A stretch of DNA of 64,000 bases from contig NZ_JAIBOA010000015.1 in assembly GCF_019458805.1 (NCBI RefSeq), positions 152,007-216,006 on the forward strand, in the 5' to 3' direction. The position numbers and the translations under genes are program-made. The notes under the pieces are model-generated. The model was given only the letters and a program-made list of their open reading frames with translations. It was not told the origin of the DNA and ran no database searches. This stretch comes from Actinomadura parmotrematis (GTDB lineage Bacteria > Actinomycetota > Actinomycetes > Streptosporangiales > Streptosporangiaceae). Positions 15,190-23,529 of this stretch are shown piece by piece. Positions within the stretch are counted from its first letter, which is position 1. The number at the start of each line of letters is the position of its first letter.

Positions 15190-16236
15190 ATGGCCGGTCA
15201 ACAACCCCCCTGGGGCCCTCCGCCGCCTCCGGCGCCGCCGCCGTACTACGGTCCGCCCGCACCGCGTCACCCACCGCAGTACCCGCCCTACCGGCAGTAT
15301 CCCCCCCAGTACCAGGGGTACCACTACGCGCCGCCGCGCCGCCCGCCGCAGCGCTCGGCGGGCGGTGTGATCGGCGGGGTGCTGGCGCTCGTCGCCATCG
15401 TCGGCGTCCTCGGGGTGCTCGGACTGGCCGCCATCGGCCGCAGCGCGTCCGCCGGGTCGTCCGCGGGGACCGGGGCGTCCGGCGGTTCGCGCGGGACGAG
15501 CGGGAACCGCGCGCCGACCGGCCGCGCCGCCGCCTACGACAGCAGGCTGTACACCTCGGGGCCGCTGGCGGCGCGCGGCTGCCGGCTGCCGGCGATCGGG
15601 GCGGCGTCGGCGTCGATGAACCGCTTCATGAACACGCTGAGCGACTGCCTGGACGCCTCCTGGGCGGCGCAGTTCGGGAAGATCGGCATCTCCTTCCGGC
15701 CGCCGCGCCGGGTGTTCTGGCTGACGCCCGGCAGCAGCCCCTGCGGGAACTACCCGGCGCCGGGCGCGTCGGCGTTCTACTGCCCGGCCAACAACAGCAT
15801 GTACGTGGGGCTGCGCGACGTGGTGAAGACGTCGGCGAACGAGCCGCTGTCGCACTACGCGGTGTTCGCGCGGGTCATCGCGCACGAGTACGGCCACCAC
15901 GTCCAGGACGCGGCGGGCATCCTGGAGTACGCGCACAGCGCGCCCGCCGCGTCGACCGAGGCCGCGCGGAACGAGGCGAGCCGGCGCATCGAGCTGCAGG
16001 CGCAGTGCCTGGCGGGCGCGTTCCTCGGCAGCGAGCGGGACACGCTGCCGATGACGCAGGCCCAGTACGCCTACATGATCAACGACGTGCGCGGGCGCGG
16101 CGACGACGACAAGGCGCCCGACGAGCGCGACCACGGCCTCGCCCGGCACTACGCCGGCTGGGTGGTGCAGGGCTTCAAGGGCCGCGGGCTCGGCGTCTGC
16201 AACACCTGGTCGGCGCCCGCGTCCGAGGTGAGCTGA
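15190..16236 (+). CDS. Putative neutral zinc metallopeptidase (YpfJ family)
   Basis: The protein has 348 residues. A Pro/Tyr-rich cytoplasmic N-terminus (1-55) and one transmembrane helix (about 58-82) are followed by an extracytoplasmic domain. That domain has HEYGH at 232-236 and a downstream RIELQAQCLAGAF segment whose Glu would be the third zinc ligand. This is the PF04228 architecture, a membrane-anchored gluzincin-like peptidase of unknown substrate. Four or more Cys may form disulfides. The gene is divergent from DUF2207, and the two may share one promoter region. Confidence 0.88.
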   Translation: MAGQQPPWGPPPPPAPPPYYGPPAPRHPPQYPPYRQYPPQYQGYHYAPPRRPPQRSAGGVIGGVLALVAIVGVLGVLGLAAIGRSASAGSSAGTGASGGSRGTSGNRAPTGRAAAYDSRLYTSGPLAARGCRLPAIGAASASMNRFMNTLSDCLDASWAAQFGKIGISFRPPRRVFWLTPGSSPCGNYPAPGASAFYCPANNSMYVGLRDVVKTSANEPLSHYAVFARVIAHEYGHHVQDAAGILEYAHSAPAASTEAARNEASRRIELQAQCLAGAFLGSERDTLPMTQAQYAYMINDVRGRGDDDKAPDERDHGLARHYAGWVVQGFKGRGLGVCNTWSAPASEVS

Positions 16237-16256
16237 CCGGCGCGCCGCGCGTACCC

Positions 16257-16304
16257 GTTCAGGGGTGCTAGCAGGATCCCCGGATCCTGCTAGCACCCCT
16301 GAAC
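16257..16304. repeat. Perfect 48-bp palindrome (terminator-like)
   Basis: Two perfect 23-base arms flank two C bases. The left arm begins GTTCAGGGGTGCTAGC and ends AGGATCC. It lies 21 bases after the zinc peptidase stop. A second, weaker hairpin with a T-rich end (AAGCCCTT-6-AAGGGTTT, 16311-16332) follows. It has the same form as the other long palindromes in the window but a different sequence and no outer arms. Confidence 0.85.
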
Positions 16305-16366
16305 TGCGAGAAGCCCTTGTCGCGAAGGGTTTGTGAGCGGTGTCACGGCGAAAGTGCTAGCTGAGC

Positions 16367-16382
16367 GCTTGCAATTGCAAGC
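16367..16382. promoter_or_regulatory. Palindromic operator GCTTGCAATTGCAAGC
   Basis: This perfect 16-base palindrome ends 21 bases before the start of the XRE gene at 16404. It is a strong candidate for autoregulation by that XRE protein, and it is unusually AT-rich for this genome. Confidence 0.65.
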
Positions 16383-16403
16383 ACCCTGACGCAAGGTGGG
16401 GAC

Positions 16404-16799
16404 ATGGCAAGTTCGAAGGTCGGCTCCATCGGGGAGTACATCCGGGAGCAGCGGACGCGCGCGAAGATCTCGCTCCGCCAGCTCGCGGACGTCTCGGGGA
16501 TCTCCAACCCCTACCTGAGCCAGATCGAGCGCGGGCTGCGCAAGCCCAGCGCGGAGATCCTGGCCCAGATCGCCAAGGGTTTGCGCATCTCCGCCGAGGC
16601 CCTGTACGTGCAGGCCGGCTTTCTCGAGGACCGTGGGGCCGACACCGACGTGGCGGCGGCCGTCCGGGACGACCTGCTCCTCACCGAGAGGCAGAAGCAG
16701 GTGCTGCTGGACATCTACGAGTCCTTCCGCAAGGAGAACGACGCCACGGGAGTAACGCCACGGTTGATCGAACCCCTGAGAGAGGATGAGGTCGGATGA
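16404..16799 (+). CDS. XRE-family regulator (Rv0474-like)
   Basis: The protein has 131 residues. A Cro/C1 helix-turn-helix at about 8-65 (ISLRQLADVSGISNPYLSQIERGLRKPS) is followed by an acidic helical tail. In mycobacteria the gene before hbhA (Rv0474) has the same architecture, and the following genes here match hbhA and Rv0476, so the three-gene locus is conserved. It overlaps the next start by four bases (ATGA). A 16-base palindrome upstream suggests autoregulation. Confidence 0.85.
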   Translation: MASSKVGSIGEYIREQRTRAKISLRQLADVSGISNPYLSQIERGLRKPSAEILAQIAKGLRISAEALYVQAGFLEDRGADTDVAAAVRDDLLLTERQKQVLLDIYESFRKENDATGVTPRLIEPLREDEVG

Positions 16800-17350
16800 C
16801 CCTCGCCAGCGCCATTCGTGACAACAAGGCCGTCTACACGCTCGCCGGCGCGGGCGACTTCGCGGTCGAGAAGCTCCGCGAGGTGCCGGGCCAGGTGACC
16901 AAGGCCCGCGCGACCGTCGCCAAGTACCAGGACGACGCGCGCGGCAACGTGGACGGCTACCGCAGCCAGGTGCGCGGCACCGTCGACCGCTACCGCGTCG
17001 AGGTCCGCAAGAACGTGGACCGCTACCGCGGCGAGGCCCGCGACAACGTGTCCAAGCTGCAGGACAAGATCGAGGTCAAGGACCTGCCGGGCGCGGTCGT
17101 GGCCTACACGACCCACTTCGGCACCCGCGCCTTCGAGTTCGTCGACGAGCTGGCCGAGCGCGGCAAGAAGGTCGTGCACCGCACCGCCGCCGAGGTCGCC
17201 GAGTCCGCCGAGGGCGTCGCGGCCGTGTCGGCGGGCGACGCCGCCAAGCCCGCGTCCAAGGCCAAGGCCGCGACCGCCAAGAAGACGGCGCGCCAGCAGG
17301 TCAAGTCGCCGGCCAGCACCACCGGCACCACCCGCAAGAGCGGCTCCTGA
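16796..17350 (+). CDS. HbhA-like coiled-coil protein with Lys/Ala-rich tail
   Basis: The protein has 184 residues. After a short N-terminal part, a long amphipathic helix carries repeats of about 11-12 residues: RGNVDGYRSQV, RGTVDRYRVEV, RKNVDRYRGEA, RDNVSKLQDKI. The C-terminus (about 145-184) is rich in Lys, Ala and Thr, like the heparin-binding tail of mycobacterial HBHA. In non-pathogens such proteins are thought to interact with membranes, lipid bodies or nucleoid; adhesin function is not implied. It is translationally coupled to the XRE gene and followed by a strong terminator. Confidence 0.75.
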   Translation: MTLASAIRDNKAVYTLAGAGDFAVEKLREVPGQVTKARATVAKYQDDARGNVDGYRSQVRGTVDRYRVEVRKNVDRYRGEARDNVSKLQDKIEVKDLPGAVVAYTTHFGTRAFEFVDELAERGKKVVHRTAAEVAESAEGVAAVSAGDAAKPASKAKAATAKKTARQQVKSPASTTGTTRKSGS

Positions 17351-17365
17351 CGCTCCGCGGTACGG

Positions 17366-17408
17366 CAGGGCCCGCCCGGGAACGCCCGGGCGGGCCCTGT
17401 CGTCTTTC
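17366..17408 (+). terminator. Strong hairpin terminator after the hbhA-like gene
   Basis: Perfect 15-base arms (CAGGGCCCGCCCGGG at 17366-17380 and its complement at 17385-17399) flank an AACG loop. A T-rich run (TCGTCTTTCCT) follows, giving a classic intrinsic terminator. Confidence 0.85.
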
Positions 17409-17498
17409 CTGGAGACAGGCCGGTGGCCCTAGGCTGGCGGCAGGAGCGCGGCATGGCGGCCGGCCCGCCGCGCCGGACCGCGGGAGCGTTGATCACCG

Positions 17499-17861
17499 GT
17501 GACGGGTTTCGGGATCCTGGACTACTTCTTCTGGCTGCTGCTCGGCATCGCGTTCGTCATGGAGGCGTGGGCGCTGGTCGACTCCCTGCTGGTGCCCTCG
17601 GGCGCGTACGGGGCGGCGAGCAAGCAGAGCAAGAAGCTCTGGACGATCATCTTGACGGTCGCGACCGTCATCGGCTTCGCGTACGTGGTGCTGCCGACGC
17701 GCGGCGTCTCGCCGATCGGCCTGCTCATCGGCATCCTGCCGGTCGCGGCGTTCCTCGGCGCGGCGGTCTACCTCGCCGACGTGCGGCCCGCGGTGAAGCC
17801 GTTCCGCGGCAAGGGCGGCAAGCGCGGCGGCTCCAACATGGGCCCCTACGGCCCCTGGTGA
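17499..17861 (+). CDS. DUF2516 family membrane protein
   Basis: This 120-residue protein starts with GTG. It has three membrane helices (about 7-32, 47-65, 71-92) and a basic Gly-rich tail (FRGKGGKRGGSNMG). It matches the DUF2516 family, whose mycobacterial member Rv0476 follows hbhA. Its place here, after a terminator, suggests its own promoter. Function unknown. Confidence 0.8.
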   Translation: MTGFGILDYFFWLLLGIAFVMEAWALVDSLLVPSGAYGAASKQSKKLWTIILTVATVIGFAYVVLPTRGVSPIGLLIGILPVAAFLGAAVYLADVRPAVKPFRGKGGKRGGSNMGPYGPW

Positions 17862-17880
17862 CGGTGCCGGTGGCGGCCGG

Positions 17881-18645
17881 CTAGCCGCGCGCGTCGCCGG
17901 CGGCGACGAGCCGGCGGAGGGCGGGCGCGGCGCGCAGGTCGGCGGCGAACCGCCCGGCCAGGTAGGCGTTGCCGGCGGCGTTCGGGTGCGTGCCGTCGGA
18001 GCGGATGTAGGCGGGCGCGTTGCCGGTGCCCTTGCGCCGGTCGCCGGTGATCCAGCGCTCGGCGAGCGGGTCCAGGAAGGTGGCGCCCGCGGCCGCCGCG
18101 ACCCGGCCGAGCAGGTCGCGGACGGCGAGCGCCTTCCGCCCGGGGTCGCCGCCCCACAGCGGCCCGACCAGCACCAGCGGCACGCCCGGCCAGCGCCGCC
18201 GGACGGTGTCCAGCAGGCTGCGGGCGCTGCGCTCGACGCGCGCCGGCCGGTACCAGACGTCGTTGTGGCCGCCCGAGACGATCACGAGGTCGGGGGCGTC
18301 GCGCCAGGCGAGCTGCTCCTGGAACAGCGTCGCGAAGGGCTTGCCGATCCGGCCCGTCCCGACGAAGCCGGTGCCGGCGTGCCCGGCGGCGACGAGCCGC
18401 CAGCCGAGGCGGCGGGCGGCCTCGGCGGGGAACGCCGTCGCGCGGGTGGCGCCGCCCTGGACGCCGACGGTGTAGCTGTCCCCGAGCGCGTACACGAGCG
18501 GCGTCCGGCGCGGCGGGTCGACGGTCTCGCGGCGCCCGCCGGGCAGGCCGGTCGTGCAGGCGGCGAGCAGCAGCGCGAGCAGGCACGCGAGCACGGGCGC
18601 GAGCACGGGCGCGGGCGGGGACGCGAGCGGCAGGGGACGCGGCAA
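17881..18645 (-). CDS. SGNH/GDSL hydrolase lipoprotein
   Basis: The protein has 254 residues. A lipoprotein signal ends in the lipobox LLAAC near residue 30. The SGNH blocks follow in order: GDSYTVG (block I, catalytic Ser), a Gly in the GHAGTGF region, GGHND (block III, Asn) and DGTHPN (block V, Asp and His). It is probably a surface-anchored esterase or deacetylase. The substrate is unknown. It is convergent with the DUF2516 gene. Confidence 0.85.
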   Translation of the reverse strand: MPRPLPLASPPAPVLAPVLACLLALLLAACTTGLPGGRRETVDPPRRTPLVYALGDSYTVGVQGGATRATAFPAEAARRLGWRLVAAGHAGTGFVGTGRIGKPFATLFQEQLAWRDAPDLVIVSGGHNDVWYRPARVERSARSLLDTVRRRWPGVPLVLVGPLWGGDPGRKALAVRDLLGRVAAAAGATFLDPLAERWITGDRRKGTGNAPAYIRSDGTHPNAAGNAYLAGRFAADLRAAPALRRLVAAGDARG

Positions 18646-18713
18646 GTCGGGCCTTTCGGATCGTGCGGGGGACTCGCCGCATGCTATCCGCGCGCCAGCC
18701 GGGGCGGGCGGGA

Positions 18714-18755
18714 CCGGCCGCCGGCCCGGGGGCGCCTCCCCGGGCCGGCGGCCGG
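18714..18755. terminator. Hairpin terminator after the TetR gene
   Basis: Perfect 18-base arms (CCGGCCGCCGGCCCGGGG and its complement) flank a 6-base loop, four bases past the TetR stop codon. There is no T tract. Confidence 0.75.
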
Positions 18756-18759
18756 CGTC

Positions 18760-19377
18760 TCAGGGGGCGGCGCGGAGCGCCGCGATCGACCCGATGCCGT
18801 GCTCGACGAGCGCGATCGCGCGGTCGAGGGCGGCCTCGGTGCGCTCGGCGTCCAGGCCCTCGCCGCGGCAGTGCACGACGATCGCCTGCATCGCGCCGAC
18901 CGCGATGCCGCCGACGGCGATCGCGTCGATCGGGTCGAGGCCGGGGCAGAGCTCGCGGAGCCGCTCCTCGACCTCGCGCTGCACGCCGGTCATCCGCTGC
19001 AGCATCCGGGCCTGCACCGACGGGTGCTCGAAGATCAGCGCGATCTGCGCGGCGCCGTACTCGCCGGGCGCGGTGACGAGGGCGCGCACCGCGTAGACGA
19101 GGCCGCGCCGGATCGTCTCCAGCGGCGTCTCGCCGTCCGGCCGGTCGGCGAGCCGGGCGTCGATCTCGGCGAGCCGGTCGTCGATCTCGGCGAAGACCAC
19201 GTCCTCCTTGCTCGGGAAGTAGGCGAAGAAGGTGCGCGGCGACACCTCGGCGGCCGCCGCGATGTCGGCGATCGTCGTCTCCTCGTAGCCGCGCTCGGCG
19301 AACAGGCGGAGCGCCGCCGCGGCGAGGGCGCGGCGGGTGCGCTCCTTCTTGCGCTCGCGCAGTCCGGCGTGATGCAC
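18760..19377 (-). CDS. TetR-family repressor, probable regulator of the divergent MMPL gene
   Basis: The protein has 205 residues. The N-terminal helix-turn-helix at about 8-58 (TIADIAAAAEVSPRTFFAYFPSKEDV) is typical of TetR/AcrR. The C-terminal domain is helical and of a length usual for drug-responsive members. It is divergent from a large MMPL transporter, with a 14-base palindrome between the two genes. Repression of both is the expected scheme. The ligand is unknown. Confidence 0.85.
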   Translation of the reverse strand: MHHAGLRERKKERTRRALAAAALRLFAERGYEETTIADIAAAAEVSPRTFFAYFPSKEDVVFAEIDDRLAEIDARLADRPDGETPLETIRRGLVYAVRALVTAPGEYGAAQIALIFEHPSVQARMLQRMTGVQREVEERLRELCPGLDPIDAIAVGGIAVGAMQAIVVHCRGEGLDAERTEAALDRAIALVEHGIGSIAALRAAP

Positions 19378-19396
19378 ATCACGGAGATTACCATGA

Positions 19397-19410
19397 CTGC
19401 AAAGTTGCAG
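19397..19410. promoter_or_regulatory. TetR operator candidate CTGCAAAGTTGCAG
   Basis: This perfect 14-base palindrome lies between the divergent TetR and MMPL genes, followed by one more half site (TTGCAG at 19414-19419). Its position is right for repression of both promoters. Confidence 0.65.
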
Positions 19411-19449
19411 CTATTGCAGAAAACGGCGGGAGCGTGCTTTTCTGCGGGC

Positions 19450-21765
19450 ATGGCGCGCTTCCTGGACAGGCTGGGCCGCTGGTGCGTGCGGCGGCGCCGC
19501 ACCGTGTTCGAGCTGTGGCTGGTGGTGATCATCGGCTCCGGGGTGCTCGGCGTCGCGCACGGCGGCCTGTTCATGCAGCAGTCCACGCTGCCGGGCACCG
19601 AGACCCAGCGCGCCATCGACCTGCTCCGCCAGGACCTGCCCGCGCAGGCCGGCCCGACCGCGACGGTCGTGTTCGCCGCGACCCCGGACGCGAGCCCGAA
19701 CAGCTGGCAGGCCACGCTCACCATCGGCCGGTCGATCCAGCAGATCTCCGCGCTGGACCGCGTCGCGTTCGTGCAGAACCCCTACGTGCAGGGCCTCGGC
19801 GGGCTGAAGAGCCCGCGCGTGGTCGCCGTCCAGGTCACCTTCAAGGGCACCATGGGCGACGTGACGCGCGCCGACCTGGAGCGGCTCGACCAGGCCGTCG
19901 ACCCCGCCCGCCAGGCCGGCCTGAAGGTGACGTTCGGCGGCATCGTCGCGCTGCTCCTGGACCAGCCGGCGACGGGGCCGCAGGAGGGCGCCGGGATCGT
20001 CCTCGCGATGGCGGTGCTGGTGCTGGCGTTCGGCTCGTTCCTCGCCGCGGGCGTGCCGATCCTCGTGTCGCTCTGCGGGATGGCGGTCGCCTACTCGCTG
20101 ATCCACTTCGCCGCGTCGGTGATCCAGCTGCACCCGACGGCGCCGATGGTCGCGGCGATGCTCGGGATCGGCGCCGGCATCGACTACGCCCTGTTCGTCG
20201 TCACCCGCTACCGGCAGCAGCTCGCGGCGGGCGACGACACCGAGACCGCCGTCGGGCACGCCCTCGCCCACTCCGGGCACGCCGTCGTCTTCGCGGGCGG
20301 CACCGTCGTGTTCGCGATCTGCGGGCTGTTCCTGTCGGGCATCACCTTCGTCGGCCGCATCGGCGCCGCGTCCGCGCTCGCCGTCGCGCTGATGGTGGCG
20401 GCCGCGCTCACCCTGCTGCCCGCCGTCCTCGGCGCGCTCGGCCCGAACATCGACCGCTACCGGCTGCCGTGGATCAAGCCCGAGCGCGGCTCCGACCGGT
20501 GGACGCGCTGGGGCCGCCACGTCGACCGGCGGGCCTGGCCGTACGCGATCGTCGCCACGCTGGTGCTGCTCGGCCTGGCCCTCCCGACGCTCAGCCTGCG
20601 CTTCGGCGTGATGTCCGACAGCATCGCCTCGCCGTCCAAGCCCGCCCGGCAGGCGTACGACACCGTCGCGGGCGAGTTCGGGCCCGGCCAGTACAGCCCG
20701 TTCCTCGTCGTCGCCAAGGTGCCCGGCGCCGAGCGGAGCGGCCGGCCGAAGCCGCGGGTGCCCGTGATCAAGGGGCCCGAGGGGCTCGGCGGGATCGGCG
20801 CGCCGCCCGTCACCGCGCCCGCGACGCCGTCCGCCGCGCCGACGCCCGCGATCAAGGGGGCGCCGGACCCGGACCTCAAGCCCGACAAGCGGGCGACGCT
20901 GCTCGGCGCCGAACTCCAGGAGCGCCTGTCGCGGGTGCCGGGCGTCGCCTACGTCGGGCAGCCCGCCGTCATCGGGACGACGGCGACGCTCACCGTCATC
21001 TCCGACTACGCCCCGCACGTCCAGGCCACCACCGACCTCGTGCACCGGCTGCGGGCGACCGACATCCCGGCCGTCCGGGACCGCCACCCGGGCGCGCGGA
21101 TCTACCTCGGCGGCGAGAACCCCGCGATCATCGACCTGGCGACGACCGTCGGGGACCGGATGCCGGTCGTCGTGGTCGCCGTCGTCGGCGTCGCGCTGCT
21201 GCTGCTCGTCGTCGCGTTCCGGTCGGTCGTCGTGCCGGTGAAGGCCGCGCTGATGAACCTGCTGTCGATCGGCGCCTCGTTCGGCGTCGTCACCGCGGTG
21301 TTCCAGTGGGGGTGGGGGATCCGGCTGCTCGGGGTGGAGCAGGCCGTGCCCATCATGTCGTTCGTGCCGCTGTTCATGTTCGCCCTGGTCTTCGGGCTGT
21401 CCATGGACTACGAGGTGTTCCTGCTGTCGCGGATCAAGGAGGAGTACGAGCGGTCCGGCGACCCGCACGAGAGCGTCGTCGTCGGCATCGGCGCGACCGC
21501 CCGGCTGATCACCTCGGCGGCGCTCATCATGATCTTCGTGTTCGCCAGCTTCGTGCCGCAGCCCGACCCGACGATCAAGATGATGGCGCTCGGCCTCGCC
21601 GTCGCCGTCGCGGTGGACGCCACGATCGTCCGGCTGGTGCTCGTCCCGGCGCTGATGAGCCTGCTCGGGCACGCCAACTGGTGGTGGCCGGGCCGCTCCC
21701 GGCCCGTCCCGCCGGGGCCCGCCGAGCCCGCGCCGCGCGAGCTGGAGCCGGCGTCGCACGGCTGA
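19450..21765 (+). CDS. MMPL-family RND transporter
   Basis: This protein of about 771 residues has the MmpL layout. One N-terminal helix is followed by a large extracytoplasmic loop and a five-to-six helix bundle (from about residue 170) with GIDYALFVVTRYR. A second loop carries a Pro-rich insert (PKPRVPVIKG...), and the second helix bundle has the matching GLSMDYEVFLLSRIKEEY. The paired GxxxDY motifs bear the proton-relay Asp residues. Such proteins export lipids or drugs. The start at 19450 is preferred. An in-frame ATG at 19393 would put the operator inside the gene. Confidence 0.9.
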   Translation: MARFLDRLGRWCVRRRRTVFELWLVVIIGSGVLGVAHGGLFMQQSTLPGTETQRAIDLLRQDLPAQAGPTATVVFAATPDASPNSWQATLTIGRSIQQISALDRVAFVQNPYVQGLGGLKSPRVVAVQVTFKGTMGDVTRADLERLDQAVDPARQAGLKVTFGGIVALLLDQPATGPQEGAGIVLAMAVLVLAFGSFLAAGVPILVSLCGMAVAYSLIHFAASVIQLHPTAPMVAAMLGIGAGIDYALFVVTRYRQQLAAGDDTETAVGHALAHSGHAVVFAGGTVVFAICGLFLSGITFVGRIGAASALAVALMVAAALTLLPAVLGALGPNIDRYRLPWIKPERGSDRWTRWGRHVDRRAWPYAIVATLVLLGLALPTLSLRFGVMSDSIASPSKPARQAYDTVAGEFGPGQYSPFLVVAKVPGAERSGRPKPRVPVIKGPEGLGGIGAPPVTAPATPSAAPTPAIKGAPDPDLKPDKRATLLGAELQERLSRVPGVAYVGQPAVIGTTATLTVISDYAPHVQATTDLVHRLRATDIPAVRDRHPGARIYLGGENPAIIDLATTVGDRMPVVVVAVVGVALLLLVVAFRSVVVPVKAALMNLLSIGASFGVVTAVFQWGWGIRLLGVEQAVPIMSFVPLFMFALVFGLSMDYEVFLLSRIKEEYERSGDPHESVVVGIGATARLITSAALIMIFVFASFVPQPDPTIKMMALGLAVAVAVDATIVRLVLVPALMSLLGHANWWWPGRSRPVPPGPAEPAPRELEPASHG

Positions 21766-21785
21766 GCACCGCGTAGGTTCGCGGC

Positions 21786-22277
21786 ATGGACATAGAGATC
21801 ATCAACGGCGGGGCGGCGGACGTCGAGCGGCTCGGCCCGCTCTGGGCGCAGCTCCTCGAACACCACCGCGCGGTCGTGGCCGGGGACTGGCCGGTCCGCG
21901 CCGGCGCCGACTCGTGGGAGCGCTGCCGCGCCCAGTACCTCGACCTGCTCGCCAAGGACGAGGGCCTCCTCCTCGTCGCCCGGCGGCCCGGCGACGACGC
22001 GCCGCTCGGCTTCGCCTTCGTCGTCCTGCACGGACCCGGCGCCACCTTCGACCTCGGCGAGCGGCGCGGCGAGGTGGACACCCTCGTCGTCGCGGCCGGG
22101 GCGCGCGGCGGCGGCACCGGCGCCGCGCTGCTGGAGGCGTGCCGGGCCGCGCTGCGCGAGCGCGGCATCGCCTACCTGAGCATCGGCGTCCTCGCCGCCA
22201 ACCCCGACGCCGCGCGCCTCTACGAGCGCGTCGGGTTCCGCCCGTGGACGCGGGAGCTGCTCACCCGCACCGATTGA
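21786..22277 (+). CDS. GNAT-family N-acetyltransferase
   Basis: The protein has 163 residues. The acetyl-CoA binding motif is V(V/A)AAGARGGGTGAALLEAC (about 99-116). The C-terminal NPDAARLYERVGFRPW is typical of GNAT enzymes. The -10 box TAGGTT (21774-21779) lies 6 bases before the ATG, so it is probably leaderless and independent of the MMPL gene. The substrate is unknown. Confidence 0.85.
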   Translation: MDIEIINGGAADVERLGPLWAQLLEHHRAVVAGDWPVRAGADSWERCRAQYLDLLAKDEGLLLVARRPGDDAPLGFAFVVLHGPGATFDLGERRGEVDTLVVAAGARGGGTGAALLEACRAALRERGIAYLSIGVLAANPDAARLYERVGFRPWTRELLTRTD

Positions 22278-22423
22278 CGGCCCCCGCGACATACCGGAAG
22301 TTAGCGTCGGCGCAGGTCAGGGGCCGGTCAAGCTTCGGTCAACGGACGGCCGGGCGGCGACTGCGGGCGGCCCGCCCGGGCATCGGGAACTCGATCAAGT
22401 TCGTGGAACCGAGGAAGGCACCC

Positions 22424-22921
22424 ATGCTCCTGCGCACTCTCACCGTCACCGTCGCCGCGACCGCCGCCTTCGGGGGGCTCGCCGGGACGGCGCTGGCCCA
22501 CCAGCGGCTGGCACCCGCGCCGGACCTGTACCTCCAGGCGAGCAACGAGATCGTCAAGGCGGGCGACACCACCAAGGTGACGCTGACGGTCGGCAACAGC
22601 GGGACGGGCGCCACCACCGCCGACGCCGCGCTCCAGATCGTGACGCCCTTCTACGTGGCGGTGGGGGAGAAGGCGCCGAAGGGCTGCACGGCGACGCCCG
22701 CCAAGCCGGTGCCCGGCGTCCCGCAGACCGTCAAGTGCACGGTGCCGAAGGGCCTGAAGCCGAAGAAGGACGTCAAGATCGAGCTGCCGCTCGCGGTGGA
22801 CAAGAAGGCCCCGCGCGGCCCGCTGGCCGGCGCGGCCCTGGTGATGATGAGCGGCCAGGACAAGGACGCCTTCCCCGGCGACAACGCCGCGGCCTTCACC
22901 CTGATGACGCTCCCCGCCTGA
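22424..22921 (+). CDS. Secreted protein with a DUF11/CARDB-like beta domain
   Basis: This 165-residue protein has a clear signal peptide (1-24, ending ALA). A single Ig-like domain follows, starting APDLYLQASNEIVKAGDTTKVTLTVGN (the N-terminal half resembles CARDB/DUF11 repeats). Two Cys (in GCTAT and KCTVP) could form a disulfide. A perfect GAGGAAGG ribosome site precedes the ATG. The function is unknown; it is probably an exported adhesion or structural protein. Confidence 0.7.
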   Translation: MLLRTLTVTVAATAAFGGLAGTALAHQRLAPAPDLYLQASNEIVKAGDTTKVTLTVGNSGTGATTADAALQIVTPFYVAVGEKAPKGCTATPAKPVPGVPQTVKCTVPKGLKPKKDVKIELPLAVDKKAPRGPLAGAALVMMSGQDKDAFPGDNAAAFTLMTLPA

Positions 22922-22933
22922 CGCCTGACGCGG

Positions 22934-22969
22934 CGAGGGCCGGGCACCCCGCGGGGTGCCCGGCCCTCG
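22934..22969. terminator. Bidirectional hairpin between convergent genes
   Basis: Perfect 17-base arms (CGAGGGCCGGGCACCCC and its complement) with a two-base loop lie between the secreted-protein gene and the convergent SRPBCC gene. Confidence 0.8.
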
Positions 22970-22987
22970 GTCATGCCGTGGGGTGCG

Positions 22988-23452
22988 TCAGCGGGTCGGG
23001 TCCTGCCCGACCTCGCCGCGCCAGCCCGGGCCGTCCTGGCCGTGCGCCTCGATGTGGTCCTTGAAGCGCTTGAGGTCGCCCTTGACGCGGTGCTCGACCA
23101 CGCCGAGCGCGCTGCCCGCCTTCTCGGCGGCGCCCTCCGGCTCGAAGTCCATCTGGAGCATCACGCGGGTGTGGCCGTCGTCCACGCGGTGGAACGTCAC
23201 GACACCGGCCTGCTGCGGGTCCTCCAGGGACTTCCAGGCGACCCGCTCGTCCGGCCGCTGCTCGGTGATCTCGGCGTCGAACTCGCGCTTGACGCCGGCG
23301 ATGCTCGTCCGCCAGTGGGTCCGGGTGTCGGTGATCTGGTCGATCTGGTCGACGCCCTCCATGAACTTCGGGAAATCGGTGAAGCGCGTCCACTGGTCGT
23401 AAGCGGTGCGCACCGGGACGGCGACGTCGATCGACTGCTCGATGGTCTTCAC
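22988..23452 (-). CDS. SRPBCC-family protein (polyketide cyclase/dehydrase-like)
   Basis: This protein of about 154 residues starts with GTG behind a GAGGAGGAGG site; the domain begins at once (TIEQSIDVAVPVRTAYDQWTRF). The START-like fold includes FPKFMEGVDQ and FHRVDDGHTRVMLQMDFEP. Members bind hydrophobic ligands or act as cyclases and are common stand-alone proteins in actinomycetes. An in-frame ATG 81 bases upstream is less likely. Function not known. Confidence 0.8.
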   Translation of the reverse strand: MKTIEQSIDVAVPVRTAYDQWTRFTDFPKFMEGVDQIDQITDTRTHWRTSIAGVKREFDAEITEQRPDERVAWKSLEDPQQAGVVTFHRVDDGHTRVMLQMDFEPEGAAEKAGSALGVVEHRVKGDLKRFKDHIEAHGQDGPGWRGEVGQDPTR

Positions 23453-23529
23453 TCTCGGCCTCCTCCTCGTCGTTCGGTCTGTCGTTTCGGTTTCGCAGCC
23501 GACCCCCTGCCCGGCGAACCGGACATCAA

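Noticed and set aside
13399..16296. Open frame of 965 residues on the minus strand extending across the zinc-peptidase gene
   Set aside because: The N-terminal third is antisense to a clear metallopeptidase and has no domain; the DUF2207 protein begins at its own signal peptide at 15147.
17986..19449. Long upstream extension of the MMPL frame
   Set aside because: It runs antisense through the SGNH and TetR genes; the MMPL start with its membrane helix is at 19450.
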